Assembly (NCBI GenBank): GCA_020310875.1
Contig: CM035439.1
Coordinates: forward strand, 141,055,139 to 141,119,138
DNA length: 64,000 bases
Origin: Ceratopteris richardii
Lineage: Eukaryota > Streptophyta > Polypodiopsida > Polypodiales > Pteridaceae
Direction: 5' to 3'
Under the pieces are notes generated by a model. It was not told where the DNA came from and ran no database searches. It saw nothing but the letters and a program-made list of their open reading frames with translations. Numbering within the stretch: position 1 is the first letter of the stretch; each line of letters starts with the position of its first letter. Positions 11,351 through 21,144 of the stretch are shown in pieces. Made by a program: the position numbers and the translations under genes.

Positions 11351-11384
11351 TTCCTAGGTAGGATCTTCATAGAACGAGATACCC

Positions 11385-11770
11385 TTGGATAAGATAGGAG
11401 ACATGAACAAAGGAGAAGAAGGAAACACCTATCTTCCAATCACCCACCAAGGTTACACAACCAAGGCTATTTTGGACTCAGGTGCAGGAGTTGCAATTGC
11501 TACCACTTTCCTATGGAAGCATTGGGGCAAACTACCACTCAGATTGACGAGAATGAAACTACAAATGGCTGATGGTCACATAGAGAACCCTTAGGGATGC
11601 TAGAAGGAATAAATCTCATTACTTGTGGTGTAGAGTTTGAGCATACCTTTGCCATATGTGAGTTTAGCAAGACCTAGGCCTATGAGATGATTCTGGGAAG
11701 ACCACTCATGAGGCAGTTGCAAGTAGTACACGATTGGGGAACCAATTCCTTGTAACTTCAACACTTAGAA
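11385..11770 (+). pseudogene. Gypsy aspartic protease (PR1)
   Basis: This is a retropepsin-type domain in the usual place between gag and RT. It shows the active-site motif ILDSGAGVAIAT (about residues 29-40 of the open frame) and, after a TAG near 11592, the C-terminal hallmark MILGRPLMRQLQ near 11690. Protease cuts the polyprotein. Two or three stops interrupt it. The last 130 bases match a fragment at 20475-20612 in the inserted relative. Confidence 0.8.
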
Positions 11771-11866
11771 TTTACAACCAAAGTCAATCTCAAGGATTAC
11801 TCTCATAGAGACGTGCCCCCTATATAGTGGAATCCCATTCATAGAGCCACATATGATACAAAGTCA

Positions 11867-13644
11867 GTGTATTCCTTAGGATCAGGATCCTCTTGGATGC
11901 ATGAAGACACCCACTTGTGGATGTGCAAAGTTATAGAAGAAGAAGAAAAAGAAGAAAACACTAGAGAGGTAGGTGTGAACGAAACTCATAGATCAATTCA
12001 AGACCCAACCTATGCACCTGTAGTATTTCTAGACGAAGAGTTTGAACCTCATGATTGGGTTGAAATTCTAGCCACAATGGATGTACTCATCAGTGAAGAA
12101 CAATGGACACCACACTACGATGAATATTGCTATGATATTTCAGTTTTTACAATTGAACCACTCACGTGTGATTCGGTTATCAAAGAGTGTCAGCCTAGAA
12201 TGGAAGAAATTGATAAATCAAGTGACTCAAACCTAGAATCAATAAAATGTACCCTTTTTGGGCATCAAAAGAGGAATACATATACGAAGTAGAACTTCAC
12301 CCTCAAAGACAAGAAGAGCTTATGAACGAGGTAAGGTTAATCACACAGTTAACCAGCAAGAGTGAAGGCAAGAAAAGAAAGAAGAGAGAACTCCCATTTG
12401 AAGAAGAAGAATCCTTATTTGAGGTCTTGAAAACCTTAAGAAGTATGAGATAGGGGACAAGAAAGTCATGATAAGAATGCTTAAACAAAAAGAACAGATA
12501 GGAGAGGCCTATGAAAACAAAGAAAGTTGTTGTGACCATAAAAGAAGGTGAAGAGCGGTGTACGTACATAGGACATGACCTGTTTGAGGAAGAGGAACAA
12601 GAGTTGATAGCCTTGCTAAGAGAATACAGAGACGTGTCTGCATGGAGTTACAAGGACCTGTGGACCCTGACATATGCTCTCATACGATCCCCATGACATC
12701 AGTAGCCAAACCCTCTAAGTAGAAGCCATACACATATAATGACAATTACGCTGCCAAGATCAAGGAAGAGATAGATTGGTTAGTAGAAGCTGGATTCATC
12801 TATAAAATTGAGCACACCCAATGGGTATCCCCCATTGTAGTGGTGCCCAAAAAGAACATGAAGTTACGTGTTTGAATTAACTTGAAGAAAGTTAATGCAA
12901 CCAATATTAGAGATAGTTATCCACTTCCTATCACTAAGCATCTATTAGAAGAGTGGCAGGCAGGAAGTTTACAACTTCCTTGATAGATTCTCTAGCTATA
13001 ATCAAGTGGCCATTGCTCTGAAAGACCAACATAAGATGGATTTTGCCACAGAGTGAGGCATATTTGCTTTTTGAGTAATGTCATTTGGGTTCACCAATGC
13101 GCCAACAAACTTCCAATTACTGATGTGCCATGTGTTCAAAGAGTTCTTGAGGAAAAACTTGGAATTCTATGTTGCTGACCTCTGTGCTCATTCCAACATT
13201 AGACAAACTCACACACCTGAGTTAACACAAATCTTTGACAAATGTAGAGAATATCAGGTCTGCCTGAACCTTGAAAAGCGGGTTTTCATGGTTAGGCAAG
13301 GCAAGATTCTAGGACACATAGTGTCAAAGAATGGCATATCCATGAACAAGGAGAAAGTTAGAGCTATTGCAGAGCTACCTAGGCTAAACAATGTCAAGGA
13401 AGTACAAGCTTTCATGGGGCATTGTGAATATTATCGATGTTTCATTCATGTGTATGCAATCATTGCAAAGCCTCTGTACTCCCTCTTGACTAACTTTGAG
13501 TGGATAGAAGAATGCAAAAACTCCTTTAATGAGCTTAAGCAACCATTGTGTTCAACACCAATCTTGACTATGCCAAATTGGAACAAGCCATTTCATGTTC
13601 ATGTGGATGCATCCAATTATGCTATTGGGTGTGTGCTAGCATAA
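11867..13644 (+). pseudogene. Gypsy acidic linker and reverse transcriptase
   Basis: An acidic linker (11867-12450) leads into the RT N-terminus (FEEEEQELIALLREYRDVSAW near 12580), then the palm and fingers (EEIDWLVEAGFIYKIEHTQW, SPIVVVPKKN, MSFGFTNAPTNFQLLM) and the thumb and connection (GKILGHIVSKNGISMNKEKV, VQAFMGHCEYYRCF). The catalytic YVDD box is YVAD here (13168-13179), so one of the two metal-binding aspartates is gone. Several stops and frame changes occur between 12690 and 13080. RT copies element RNA into DNA; this copy cannot be active. Confidence 0.9.
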
Positions 13645-14010
13645 CCTACTAGTGACGGTAATATGGATCTTCCAATTGCTTATGCCAGTAGACAATTGAA
13701 TGTGGCTGGATGAAATTATACCACTACTAAAAGAGAAGGATTAGGCATGGTATATGCGGTTAAAAATTTTATACATTATTTGCTTGCAAATAAGGTTATA
13801 TTCTTTATTGACCATCAAGCATTACTCTATCTAGTGAACAAACCAAGCAATAATGGTACATTAGTAAGATGGTTCGTCTTACTAATGGAATATGAATTTG
13901 AAGTTGTGGTTAGGACAGGTAGGAATCACCTTAGGACGGATCACCTTTCCAGGCTAGCTTCAAGAGAGTCCCCTCAAGGAGTATCAGATGACCTTCTTGA
14001 TGCTTATTTA
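13645..14010 (+). pseudogene. Gypsy RNase H
   Basis: It follows RT directly. Recognisable segments are FHVHVDASNYAIGCVLA (first Asp, at the end of the RT frame), IAYASRQLN, TTTKREGLGMVYAVKNF (Glu), FFIDHQALLYLVNKP (second Asp) and RTGRNHLRTDHLSRL (last Asp). RNase H removes the RNA strand after reverse transcription. A TAA at about 13642 and a TGA near 13713 break the frame. Confidence 0.85.
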
Positions 14011-14019
14011 TTCAACCTA

Positions 14020-14400
14020 GAAGCAGTGCCTGACTGGGCCAAAGGTATAGTGTCAATTCTAACATTTGGACCCAAACATCTTGTATTGAGAGCCAAAGAT
14101 AGAGAAGTAGTGAGGTCTCAGAAATACCACATCATGGCAGGTAGCATGTATAAGCACACCAATTAAGGCATATTGGCTTGCTGTGTAGATGAAGATGGAT
14201 ATGCAAAGTGATTGCAAATAGCACATGTAGGTGCACTGTAGCAACACCACTCCAAACATCGAGCTTTACAGACTGTGCAAAGGTTAGGGGTATATTGGCC
14301 AAAAATGGAGGCAACTATCCATAGGACATGTAAGGAATGCACAGTCTGTGCTACTAGACCACTAGTGGAGCATTCCACTCTCTATCAAGTCTCTTTAGTA
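14020..14400 (+). pseudogene. First integrase zinc-binding (H2C2) domain
   Basis: In the RNase H frame, after SQKYHIMAGSMYKH (about 14118-14157), is an H2C2 domain: AHVGAL then HH (14221-14250), VYWPKM (about 14290) and CKECTVC (about 14329-14350). It would help integrase form multimers and grip DNA ends. A second, equivalent domain follows at 14490-14740 in another frame. The two are the same kind of unit (Y..M.G..LYKH, then CV...GY.K.L..AH, YWP or WWP, C..C). Confidence 0.7.
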
Positions 14401-14459
14401 CCAGATTGAGTGAGCCATTGGTAAGTTTTCTGAGAATGAAAACATTCCCTCAAGAAATG

Positions 14460-15645
14460 ACATTGGCTAGATGAGAAAGTTTAGAGTAGGAAGCCCTAGA
14501 TTATGCACTCACTGGTGATAATCTATACAAGCATGGAAAGGATGGATATCTAAGACTATGTGTCCACAAGAGTGGATATCTCAAGATCTTGGAGACTGCT
14601 CACCAAGGAGTGGCAAGAGGACATTTTGGACCAGACCATGTAATAAAAGCTATACTATTTGTAGGTCTTTGGTGGCCAACACTGCACATGGATGCACATA
14701 CCTATGTGAGGAGGTGTGATATTTGTTAGCGAACTCAGTACCCAATACGTAAAGATGAGATGCTTTTGAAACCTATGATGGGTGGTCGTGCATTCTCTAA
14801 GTAGGAAATATTCTTTTGCAGTCCTGTTAATCCCCCAACCAAGATTTCCCATGCTGAATATATTATTGTGGCCACCAATTATCTTACTAAATGGGTGGAA
14901 GTGAAGGAAACACGAAAGAATGATGTGCAGACCACATCCAAGTTCCTATTTGAGAATGTGTTTACAAGATATGGTTTGTCAATAGAATCGGTGAGTGATC
15001 GTGGCACCCACTTCTTGAATGTGTTCATTGAACACTTGTTACAAGAATTCATGGTGGTTCACAAGAAGTCGGCTCCATATCACCCACAAGCCAATGGCTA
15101 GGCCCAGAGCACAAACAAGATTCTATGTAATGTGTTGACAAAATTGGTGAATAATAAACGCTCTGATTGGGATAAATAGCTACACCATGTTGTTTGGGCA
15201 TATAGAGTCACCTATAAAATGATACTCCAAGCCACCCCCTTTCAGATGGTATTTGGCCAAAATGCAGTACTACCATTAGACTTCCTGATACCTAAATTGA
15301 AAAAAGCACAAGAGCATCAATGGAGCAGCCATGAGCTCTCATCCAAAATCTTTGATTTGGAATGCTTAAGTGAAATAAGATTGAGAGCAACAACAGGGAT
15401 TTATGTGGCCAAGAAAAGACAAAAGGCATACTTTTATGCCCATATGCCTTGAAGCAACATGCACAAAAGTTGGAGAAGAGAGGCTATGGACCTATGATCA
15501 TCAATAGGATCCTCAACAAGTGGAGCAGTTCAATTAGTTACTCCAAAAGGTGATATCCTATCTAGTTATATCGGTGGATGCAGAGTGAAATTATATCAAG
15601 AACCCCTCACAAAGGAAATGCTTAGGCGACTCAATACTGCAAAGT
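14460..15645 (+). pseudogene. Gypsy integrase with second zinc domain, core and C-terminus
   Basis: This frame starts with YALTGDNLYKHGKDGYL (14502), then an H2C2 domain (AHQGVARGHFGPDH, LWWPTLHMDAH, CDIC at 14715-14726). The catalytic core shows ATNYLTKWVEV, SDRGTHFLN (Asp) and HPQANG followed by a stop just before the expected glutamate region (QSTNKILCNVL). The C-terminal part has ATPFQMVFGQNAVLPLDF, KKRQKAYFYAH, a GYGPMIIN segment and CRVKLYQEP. Integrase inserts the cDNA into the chromosome. Several stops are present. A well-preserved second copy of the C-terminal half is at 24691-25470. Confidence 0.85.
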
Positions 15646-15837
15646 AAAGTAAGGAAGAAGAAAAACGAGTTTGAGAAGAAGCACATGTAGAAGCCTTAGA
15701 ATGCATCCGATGAATGAAATCGAGGAGATAAGGTAGAGATCAACCTAAGTCAGATGCTTATGAAGCTCCAAGATATCACATGGCCATGTGCGAAGCATCA
15801 AGTGTATGCTCTAAGAGAATAGTTGACTGACGTCCTT

Positions 15838-16305
15838 TTGTGACTCTAGAGGTAGGACTGGGAGAGAGTGCAAGGGTTGTAAGAACTTTGATTGACTCAG
15901 GAGCAGCCACTAGTGCAGTTAGACTTTCTTACTCTCAAGAATTGAAATTAAGTGTTGATCCTATAGAAGCGTATTTCATAGGATTGGGAGGTGTGGAAAC
16001 CCCTTGCATGGGTGAGGTGGAGCTTCCCATCTACATTCAAGTTGTTCTAATGATAGTGAAGGTGCTAGTGTGTCAAGATGAGGATCTCACAGAACCTCTT
16101 GTATTGGGTCAAGATTGGATCTATGAGCATGCGGTCAACTTGAACCTAAGAAGTGGACTTCTTCAGGTCTGGGTGGATCAAAAGCGCATCACAATTGAGA
16201 TAGAAAATCATGCACTCAAGGAAATAGGAAAGGCACCAACTCCTAGTCCTTCCAAGAGTACACATGAAGATAAAGATGATGTTCTTGTCCAAAACTTTGT
16301 GATGT
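15838..16305 (+). CDS. Second aspartic-protease-like domain after integrase (PR2)
   Basis: This open frame of about 155 residues has DSGAATSAV (about residues 18-26), a flap-like IGLGGVETPCMGEVELPI and LGQDWIYEHAV, the pattern of retropepsin-like proteases (DSG...; ILG.DW). Plant gypsy elements have protease before RT, and one is present here at 11385, so this is an extra domain. It lies about 200 bases after the integrase C-terminus. A colinear copy lies in the inserted relative at 25490-25960, also right after integrase, so it belongs to the family and is not a chance junction. It could be an active protease or a binding domain. It is the longest stop-free domain in this element. Confidence 0.75.
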
Positions 16306-16945
16306 AGAAGGTCGTCTTTCTCAACAAAGGAATCAAGGATCAGATGGAACTCCCTTCTTTTCCAAAGGTGAGCGAAATAGAGCAGAGAAAGGAGCACAAG
16401 AAGTAGAGGAAGCAGACGGTCCATGCTCATAGTCAATGGAGTGAGCGAAGCAAGATGACTTAAACAGTGAAGCATATTTGGATCCGCAAGGGTGAAAAAC
16501 CCTCTACTCGAGAGATTGTACCCAAATGAGGTAACAAACCAACTACTCGGGTAAGGACTGCAAAGAAAGAGTACTCTAGTAATATCCCAAAATGGACCAT
16601 TCCATTTGGGTCCCAAAGCAGTGAATGAAGGGTGACCCCAATGCACAACAAATCTGGGTGCCCAAGACTTGCTTACATGCCCAAGTAGCTTCACATAAGC
16701 TCACAAGCTTTAATAGCCACTCACAATCACCTACATCATACACTTCAAGGCACATGTCTGAAATCAACACATCCACACATGAAATCACACCTAGGACTAC
16801 CTGGAAATGGGTACCTAAAAAGTCTCAAATCCAAGCAGTCATATGTCAGAAACATGTAAAGGTCATCACACTCGTAAGATGTAATCACCCACTAAAAGTT
16901 TGGAGAATAAAACCTTGTATCAAACCACCTGACCCAAGTTTGTAA
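16306..16945 (+). pseudogene. Trp-Pro-Lys repeat tract after PR2
   Basis: Across shifting frames the same short motif recurs: IWIRKGEKPS (about 16470), QIWVPKTCLHAQV (about 16644) and TWKWVPKKSQIQ (about 16797). The sequence is rich in Lys, Ser, Thr and His. The inserted relative has an equivalent tract at 26208-26760. The motif may be an RNA- or protein-binding repeat; no function is known to me. Several stops break the frame. Confidence 0.5.
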
Positions 16946-17192
16946 ACCCATTCACACTAGAATAGATGCATTCCGAGTACAATGCACATCCAGAGTATGC
17001 ATCTAGGGACAAACCACTAACTTACTATCTAAAACTCACAAGTCACAAGAAAAATCTCATTCACTAACACTCTAACCACATCGGTAGCATGTTGGTATTG
17101 GAGAGGGAACATGGTATTATCATGTTTCCAACACAATGCTAATGTGATTTTCTTCTTCTAGCAGATAAGCATCAGACATTACCAGCGATATC
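16946..17192 (+). other. Non-coding gap with possible splice acceptor
   Basis: No open frame is seen. A pyrimidine-rich run ends in tagcag (about 17148-17163), 30 bases before the ATG of the accessory ORF at 17193. This looks like a 3' splice site, as expected if the accessory ORF is made from a spliced RNA, which is established for env-like ORFs in some plant gypsy elements. Confidence 0.4.
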
Positions 17193-19047
17193 ATGGCTGA
17201 CGTAGCACGATCTAGTTCTCAAGTAGGCATAAGTCAGCAGGTGGTTGATATGGAGAGCCTACCCATCATGCCTGATACAACTGAAAGACCGAAGGAATTG
17301 CAAGCTATATAGAGTATACCTATACAAAACCCCCCAAATGTCTGTAGGCGAAACTTGTCATTGGTTTAGTGAAGTAGCAAGACTATTGGGTGAGGGCTCA
17401 TACCTTTGAGAGGCAGAGCTAGAATTCAATGGAAATGGGGGCAAGTACCATTTCTTTACATAAGGATTTGAAAAGTTACAGAATGCAGAAGCACTATGTC
17501 TAGTGTGGCAAAAGGCAGGATTAGATGCATACTTTGGTGCTCAGCTTCCCGCAACCTGATTTCATGAGATGCTATTATCTTATCAATACTCTGACTCCTA
17601 CTAAGCATCCCCAAGTGTCAAGTACATTTGTGCTCCCATCTCTTAGAAGAGGAAACGAGTTGAAGAGGTTTAAGTTGACCAATAACTTAGTGTGAGAGGC
17701 CTTGGATATGAAAGGAATGCACATACCCACCGAGAAGGAGGTTCTAGTACTAGACAACATAAAGAATTGAAACCTTACTAAACTTAAGGATATGGTAGCT
17801 ATGATGCCTAATACTGCAGTTCACTTAAGAATGTCCAAGCAAACTTTGCCTTCGCTGCCCAAGACAGGTTCACTATGCCACCCAAGAAGATATGGTTCAG
17901 TTTGTATCTTGTAGAGACTCATAAATTAACAATTAACCTATCTCATTGGATTATTGATCAAATCAACCTGGCATACAAGCGATGGCCACACAAGTCAGCC
18001 TTGTATGGATGTTGTGCATTGACAAGGATCATTTATAGGTGCTTAGCTTATGACATTTCGATCGAGAGGGCTCTCATGTGGAGTAGGGTACAACAATTCG
18101 AGGGTAGAACATCCATAGGACCCCCTTTCGAAAGGATGCAAGGAGCAGTACAAGTACCATGTGCTCAACCACGAGGACCAATCTTAACACTATACGTCAC
18201 TCCCCCACCATGAAGGGTATGACCATTTACACTCGAGATGCACTACTGAAGGTCCCAATTTGATATTCCCTCTAGTTCCCATAGACCTTGAATTCCCTCG
18301 AGGAGTACATTTGGAAGAGATCACTAATGAGGATTTTGAGCAGATTTTAAAAGAAGTGAATCTTGAGTCAATTGAGGAACAACTAGTGGAATTTCTCAAC
18401 AACAAGCGACCACCTCTCAAATACCTCTTACTATAGTCGATGAGGACGAAGAAGAAGATGAAGATGATAATGAGGACAAAGAGTCTGAAGGACATGATTA
18501 TGAACACGAGGGAAGATATCGAGCAGAGGAACAAGACATGCCTGAACTTGCAGGTGCTCTGGCTTACACAACCCAGTTACAACGGTTACACTAAACAATC
18601 AAGGCGGTACAAGAGAGGCATAGACTATCATTTGCATCAGGTCAAGCCTTGATTGAATAGATGCTTGCAGACGAAGGAGAGGATCCTCAATTCATTACTA
18701 CTCTCAAATTCTTAATAGATTCATTGGGAGTTCAAGAGGTTGTGCACACCGCAATTCGACAATCAATCTGATATGACAAACACAGAGTGCAAACAAGGCC
18801 TTGTACATGCAAGAACATACAGATACCCATATCAGAACCCAAAGCGACTATAGAACCAACAACCACCCCAACAACCACTATCGATCTTATGGTGGAAACA
18901 TTTGTACAAACATCCCCAATCTCACCCCAACACCCTCCATCTCCTCCAGCACCCCCACCTATACCACCAACCGCTGATGAAACTGCTGTGTAATAACATC
19001 CATTTCCCAAAGCCCAACCTCAACCACATCTTTTTCCTTTCATGAAC
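17193..19047 (+). pseudogene. Accessory ORF, N-terminal part (env position, not env-like)
   Basis: A start at 17193 gives MADVARSSSQVGISQQVVDM, interrupted by stops. Open pieces follow: 17875-18213 with LTINLSHWIIDQINLAYKRW and CCALTRIIYRCLAYDIS (globular, resembling plant transposon-associated domains in pattern only); an acidic stretch (DEDEEEDEDDNEDKESEG, about 18440); and a Pro-rich end (PISPQHPPSPPAPPPIPP). No signal peptide or transmembrane segment is visible, so this is not a clear envelope protein despite its position between integrase and the 3' LTR. The gene is cut at 19047 by the insertion and resumes at 28364. The order globular, acidic, Pro-rich, coiled coil matches the antisense ORFs at 3867 and 21145. 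Confidence 0.55.
19043..19047. repeat. Target-site duplication TGAAC (left)
   Basis: TGAAC stands immediately before the 5' LTR at 19048 and again immediately after the 3' LTR at 28364-28368. This proves 19048-28363 inserted as one unit. Confidence 0.9.
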
Positions 19048-19665
19048 TGTTGAGACTCGAGGTCACGCACAATCATGGAAGCACATCAAGGAAGTGGACA
19101 CATAACAAGAAGGAGCATGTAGGGAGCTCCAAGAAGCACATGTCAAATTTTTAGAAGAAATCCCTATAAAAATAGTGATCACTAAAAACCATTGTAAATA
19201 CCATTTTCCATGTTTTCAACTCCATTTTCTTCAAGTTGAGGAGTCCTTGAGCTTGAGGAGTATTAGAAGTATCATCATACCAATTTTCATAATTTTTAGA
19301 CTTCATTTGAGCCCTCAAATAAGCCCTGGAACCTAATTTTTAACTAGGTCGGACACTAGGTCTGGACAGGGCCAAAACCACTCAAAAAACTATAAAAAGA
19401 TTGGAGAGATCATTTTTGAGGTTAGCCTGTTGTAGATTTGAGCATGGTAAGAGAGTTCTTTTGTAATCAAAGATCTTCCATTGTTCCACTCTTTGCTCTT
19501 ACTTTGTGCACGTGTGTGTATGTGTGTGCATGCTTGTGTGCTTTCATTCACGCACTTCTGCCATCACTTGCTCACGGTCTTCATACTGGTCCTCACGTCT
19601 CCACGAATTGACATTTATGAGGTGCAACACCTCATGTTGGTACTCACCATTGTGCTAGAGTGACA
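19048..19665 (+). repeat. 5' LTR of inner gypsy element
   Basis: It starts tgttgagactcgagg and ends agagtgaca. A TATA box (tataaaaa) is at 19391-19398. A TG-rich run (tgtgtgtatgtgtgtgcatg) near 19511-19530 is shared with all LTRs of this family (1869-2462, 27737-28363, 30851-31360, 51728-52401). Confidence 0.95.
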
Positions 19666-19672
19666 CCAAATT

Positions 19673-19690
19673 CGGTGCCGTTGCCAGGGA
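19673..19690 (+). promoter_or_regulatory. Primer-binding site, tRNA-Asp type
   Basis: CGGTGCCGTTGCCAGGGA differs from the perfect site of the sister element at 1843-1860 at three positions. It lies seven bases inside the LTR. Confidence 0.85.
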
Positions 19691-20074
19691 GAGAGCTTGG
19701 AGGATGAACGTGTGACGATAAGACATAGAGTAGCGATGTTGGAAGGTAAAAAATCACCATTTTCAGTTTAGTTTCTGAGTTTGCTTTTTTGACTATACGT
19801 TCCCTATTATCGCCTCTTCATCTTCATTCTTGGCTTTGCGAGGAGTTCAGAGAGATTCAGAGCTGAAGCCTGTATGAAATACAGAGGTTCGTGCTATGGA
19901 AACACCGAAAATCCGAGCGACAGTATCATGAAGTGAAACGACCTGCATCTGGTATCATGAGTGGAATATCACTGGTTTGGAGAGTGACTTTGCTTCTATA
20001 GGCACATGGAGTGACAAGGAGGACACGAGGTACACATATTTGCAAAAAATTTTGAATTTGGGCTTCAAAAACTC

Positions 20075-20465
20075 TAAGTATCGTGTCCAGTTGAGTTTTG
20101 GTATCGCGATACCAAAACTCCTGTGTATCGCGATACTTGTCGAGTATCGTATCATCTCCTTGAGGTATCGTGATACCATCAAGGTATCGTATCGTCAAGT
20201 GCTGGTATTGCGATCACAGAAATCAGGTGGTATCGTATCGTGGTCCACCTGATATCGGATCGTGTCAGTCACGGTATCATATCGTTGATCGAGTGGTATC
20301 GTATTGCGTGGATGATTGGTATCATATTGCCAACTTAGTATCATATTCTCTATTATTTTGGTATCATATCGTGCACCTTGTGGCATCGTATCGTCTGCCT
20401 AGTGGTATCATATCGTTAGGTCAAGTGGTATCGTATCGTCTACTGAGCAGTATCGTATCATTTAC
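20075..20465 (+). repeat. Leader repeat built on GGTATCGTATCGT, with perfect palindromes
   Basis: About 18-20 irregular units of ggtatcgtatcgt type are spaced some 17-30 bases apart between PBS and protease remnant. The first units are perfect palindromes: 28 bases at 20093-20120 (centre atcgcgat) and 12 bases at 20125-20136. Later units read gtatcgtatcgt or gtatcatatcgt, consistent with decay of CpG. No open frame is supported. Confidence 0.85.
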
Positions 20466-20474
20466 AGACCGTGT

Positions 20475-20612
20475 GGGAAGGCCCTTCCTACAACAATTGC
20501 AAATAGTATAGGATTGGTGAACCAACTCCTTGTACTTACAACACTTGGGTCACCACCAAGGTCAATCTAAAGGATTATACCTTCAGAGATGTACCACCCC
20601 TATAGTGGAATC
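20475..20612 (+). pseudogene. Protease 3' fragment (inner element)
   Basis: The sequence matches 11694-11830 of the outer element (aggcccttcctacaacaattg against agaccactcatgaggcagttg; the match continues to tatagtggaat). The rest of gag-protease is gone: the leader repeat joins directly to this fragment. It ends where the tRNA-Lys-type LTR starts. Confidence 0.8.
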
Positions 20613-21097
20613 TGTTTGCACACTTATAGCCGATAGACTAACAGTACACAATATACAGGTTCGAGAATGGGGATTTACAAATATGACTACTCGTAAACAT
20701 GTGTTTCTGTTCCTTACTTCAATATAAAGGAGTGTAAATAGAACAATCCATAAACACAATGTATTTGAAATCTTAATTTCACAATGAATAAGTTTTGAAC
20801 CCGATAGAAACCATCGATTACATTATAGTATCATAGTTACAATCGGACTGCCACTTCCAGACTTTGATCTTCACCGCTCTGCATATTTGTTCGTTTCGTA
20901 TCCATTACTTTTGAAATCTGCTTCCGCATAACTTAACACCATACTTCCTAAGAAACGGGTAAGGGTTAAAGGCTTCACACTGTTCCGAACCTCCGAAATA
21001 GAGAGATATGAAAATCATAGTTCTGAAAACTCTTGATATCTCCATTATTGCATAGAATGATGTTTACAAAATAGTCGGACCACACCGGCTGCTAACA
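20613..21097 (+). repeat. 5' LTR of plus-strand tRNA-Lys-type element
   Basis: It starts tgtttgca and ends ctgctaaca, followed by one base and the PBS. The left edge coincides with the end of homology to the gypsy protease. Its 3' partner is not found; the opposite boundary at 24613-24690 carries a different LTR end in the other orientation. Confidence 0.6.
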
Positions 21098-21098
21098 C

Positions 21099-21116
21099 TG
21101 GCACGCACGGTGGATC
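21099..21116 (+). promoter_or_regulatory. Primer-binding site, tRNA-Lys-like
   Basis: TGGCACGCACGGTGGATC, one base after the LTR end. The first 16 bases are identical to the sites at 5888-5905 and 24594-24611, which are on the minus strand. Confidence 0.75.
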
Positions 21117-21144
21117 CGAACCCATAACTTACAAATATACGGAG

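Noticed and set aside
19694..20190. Small frames in the inner leader
   Set aside because: Short, on both strands, and made of the tatcg repeat; no support as genes.
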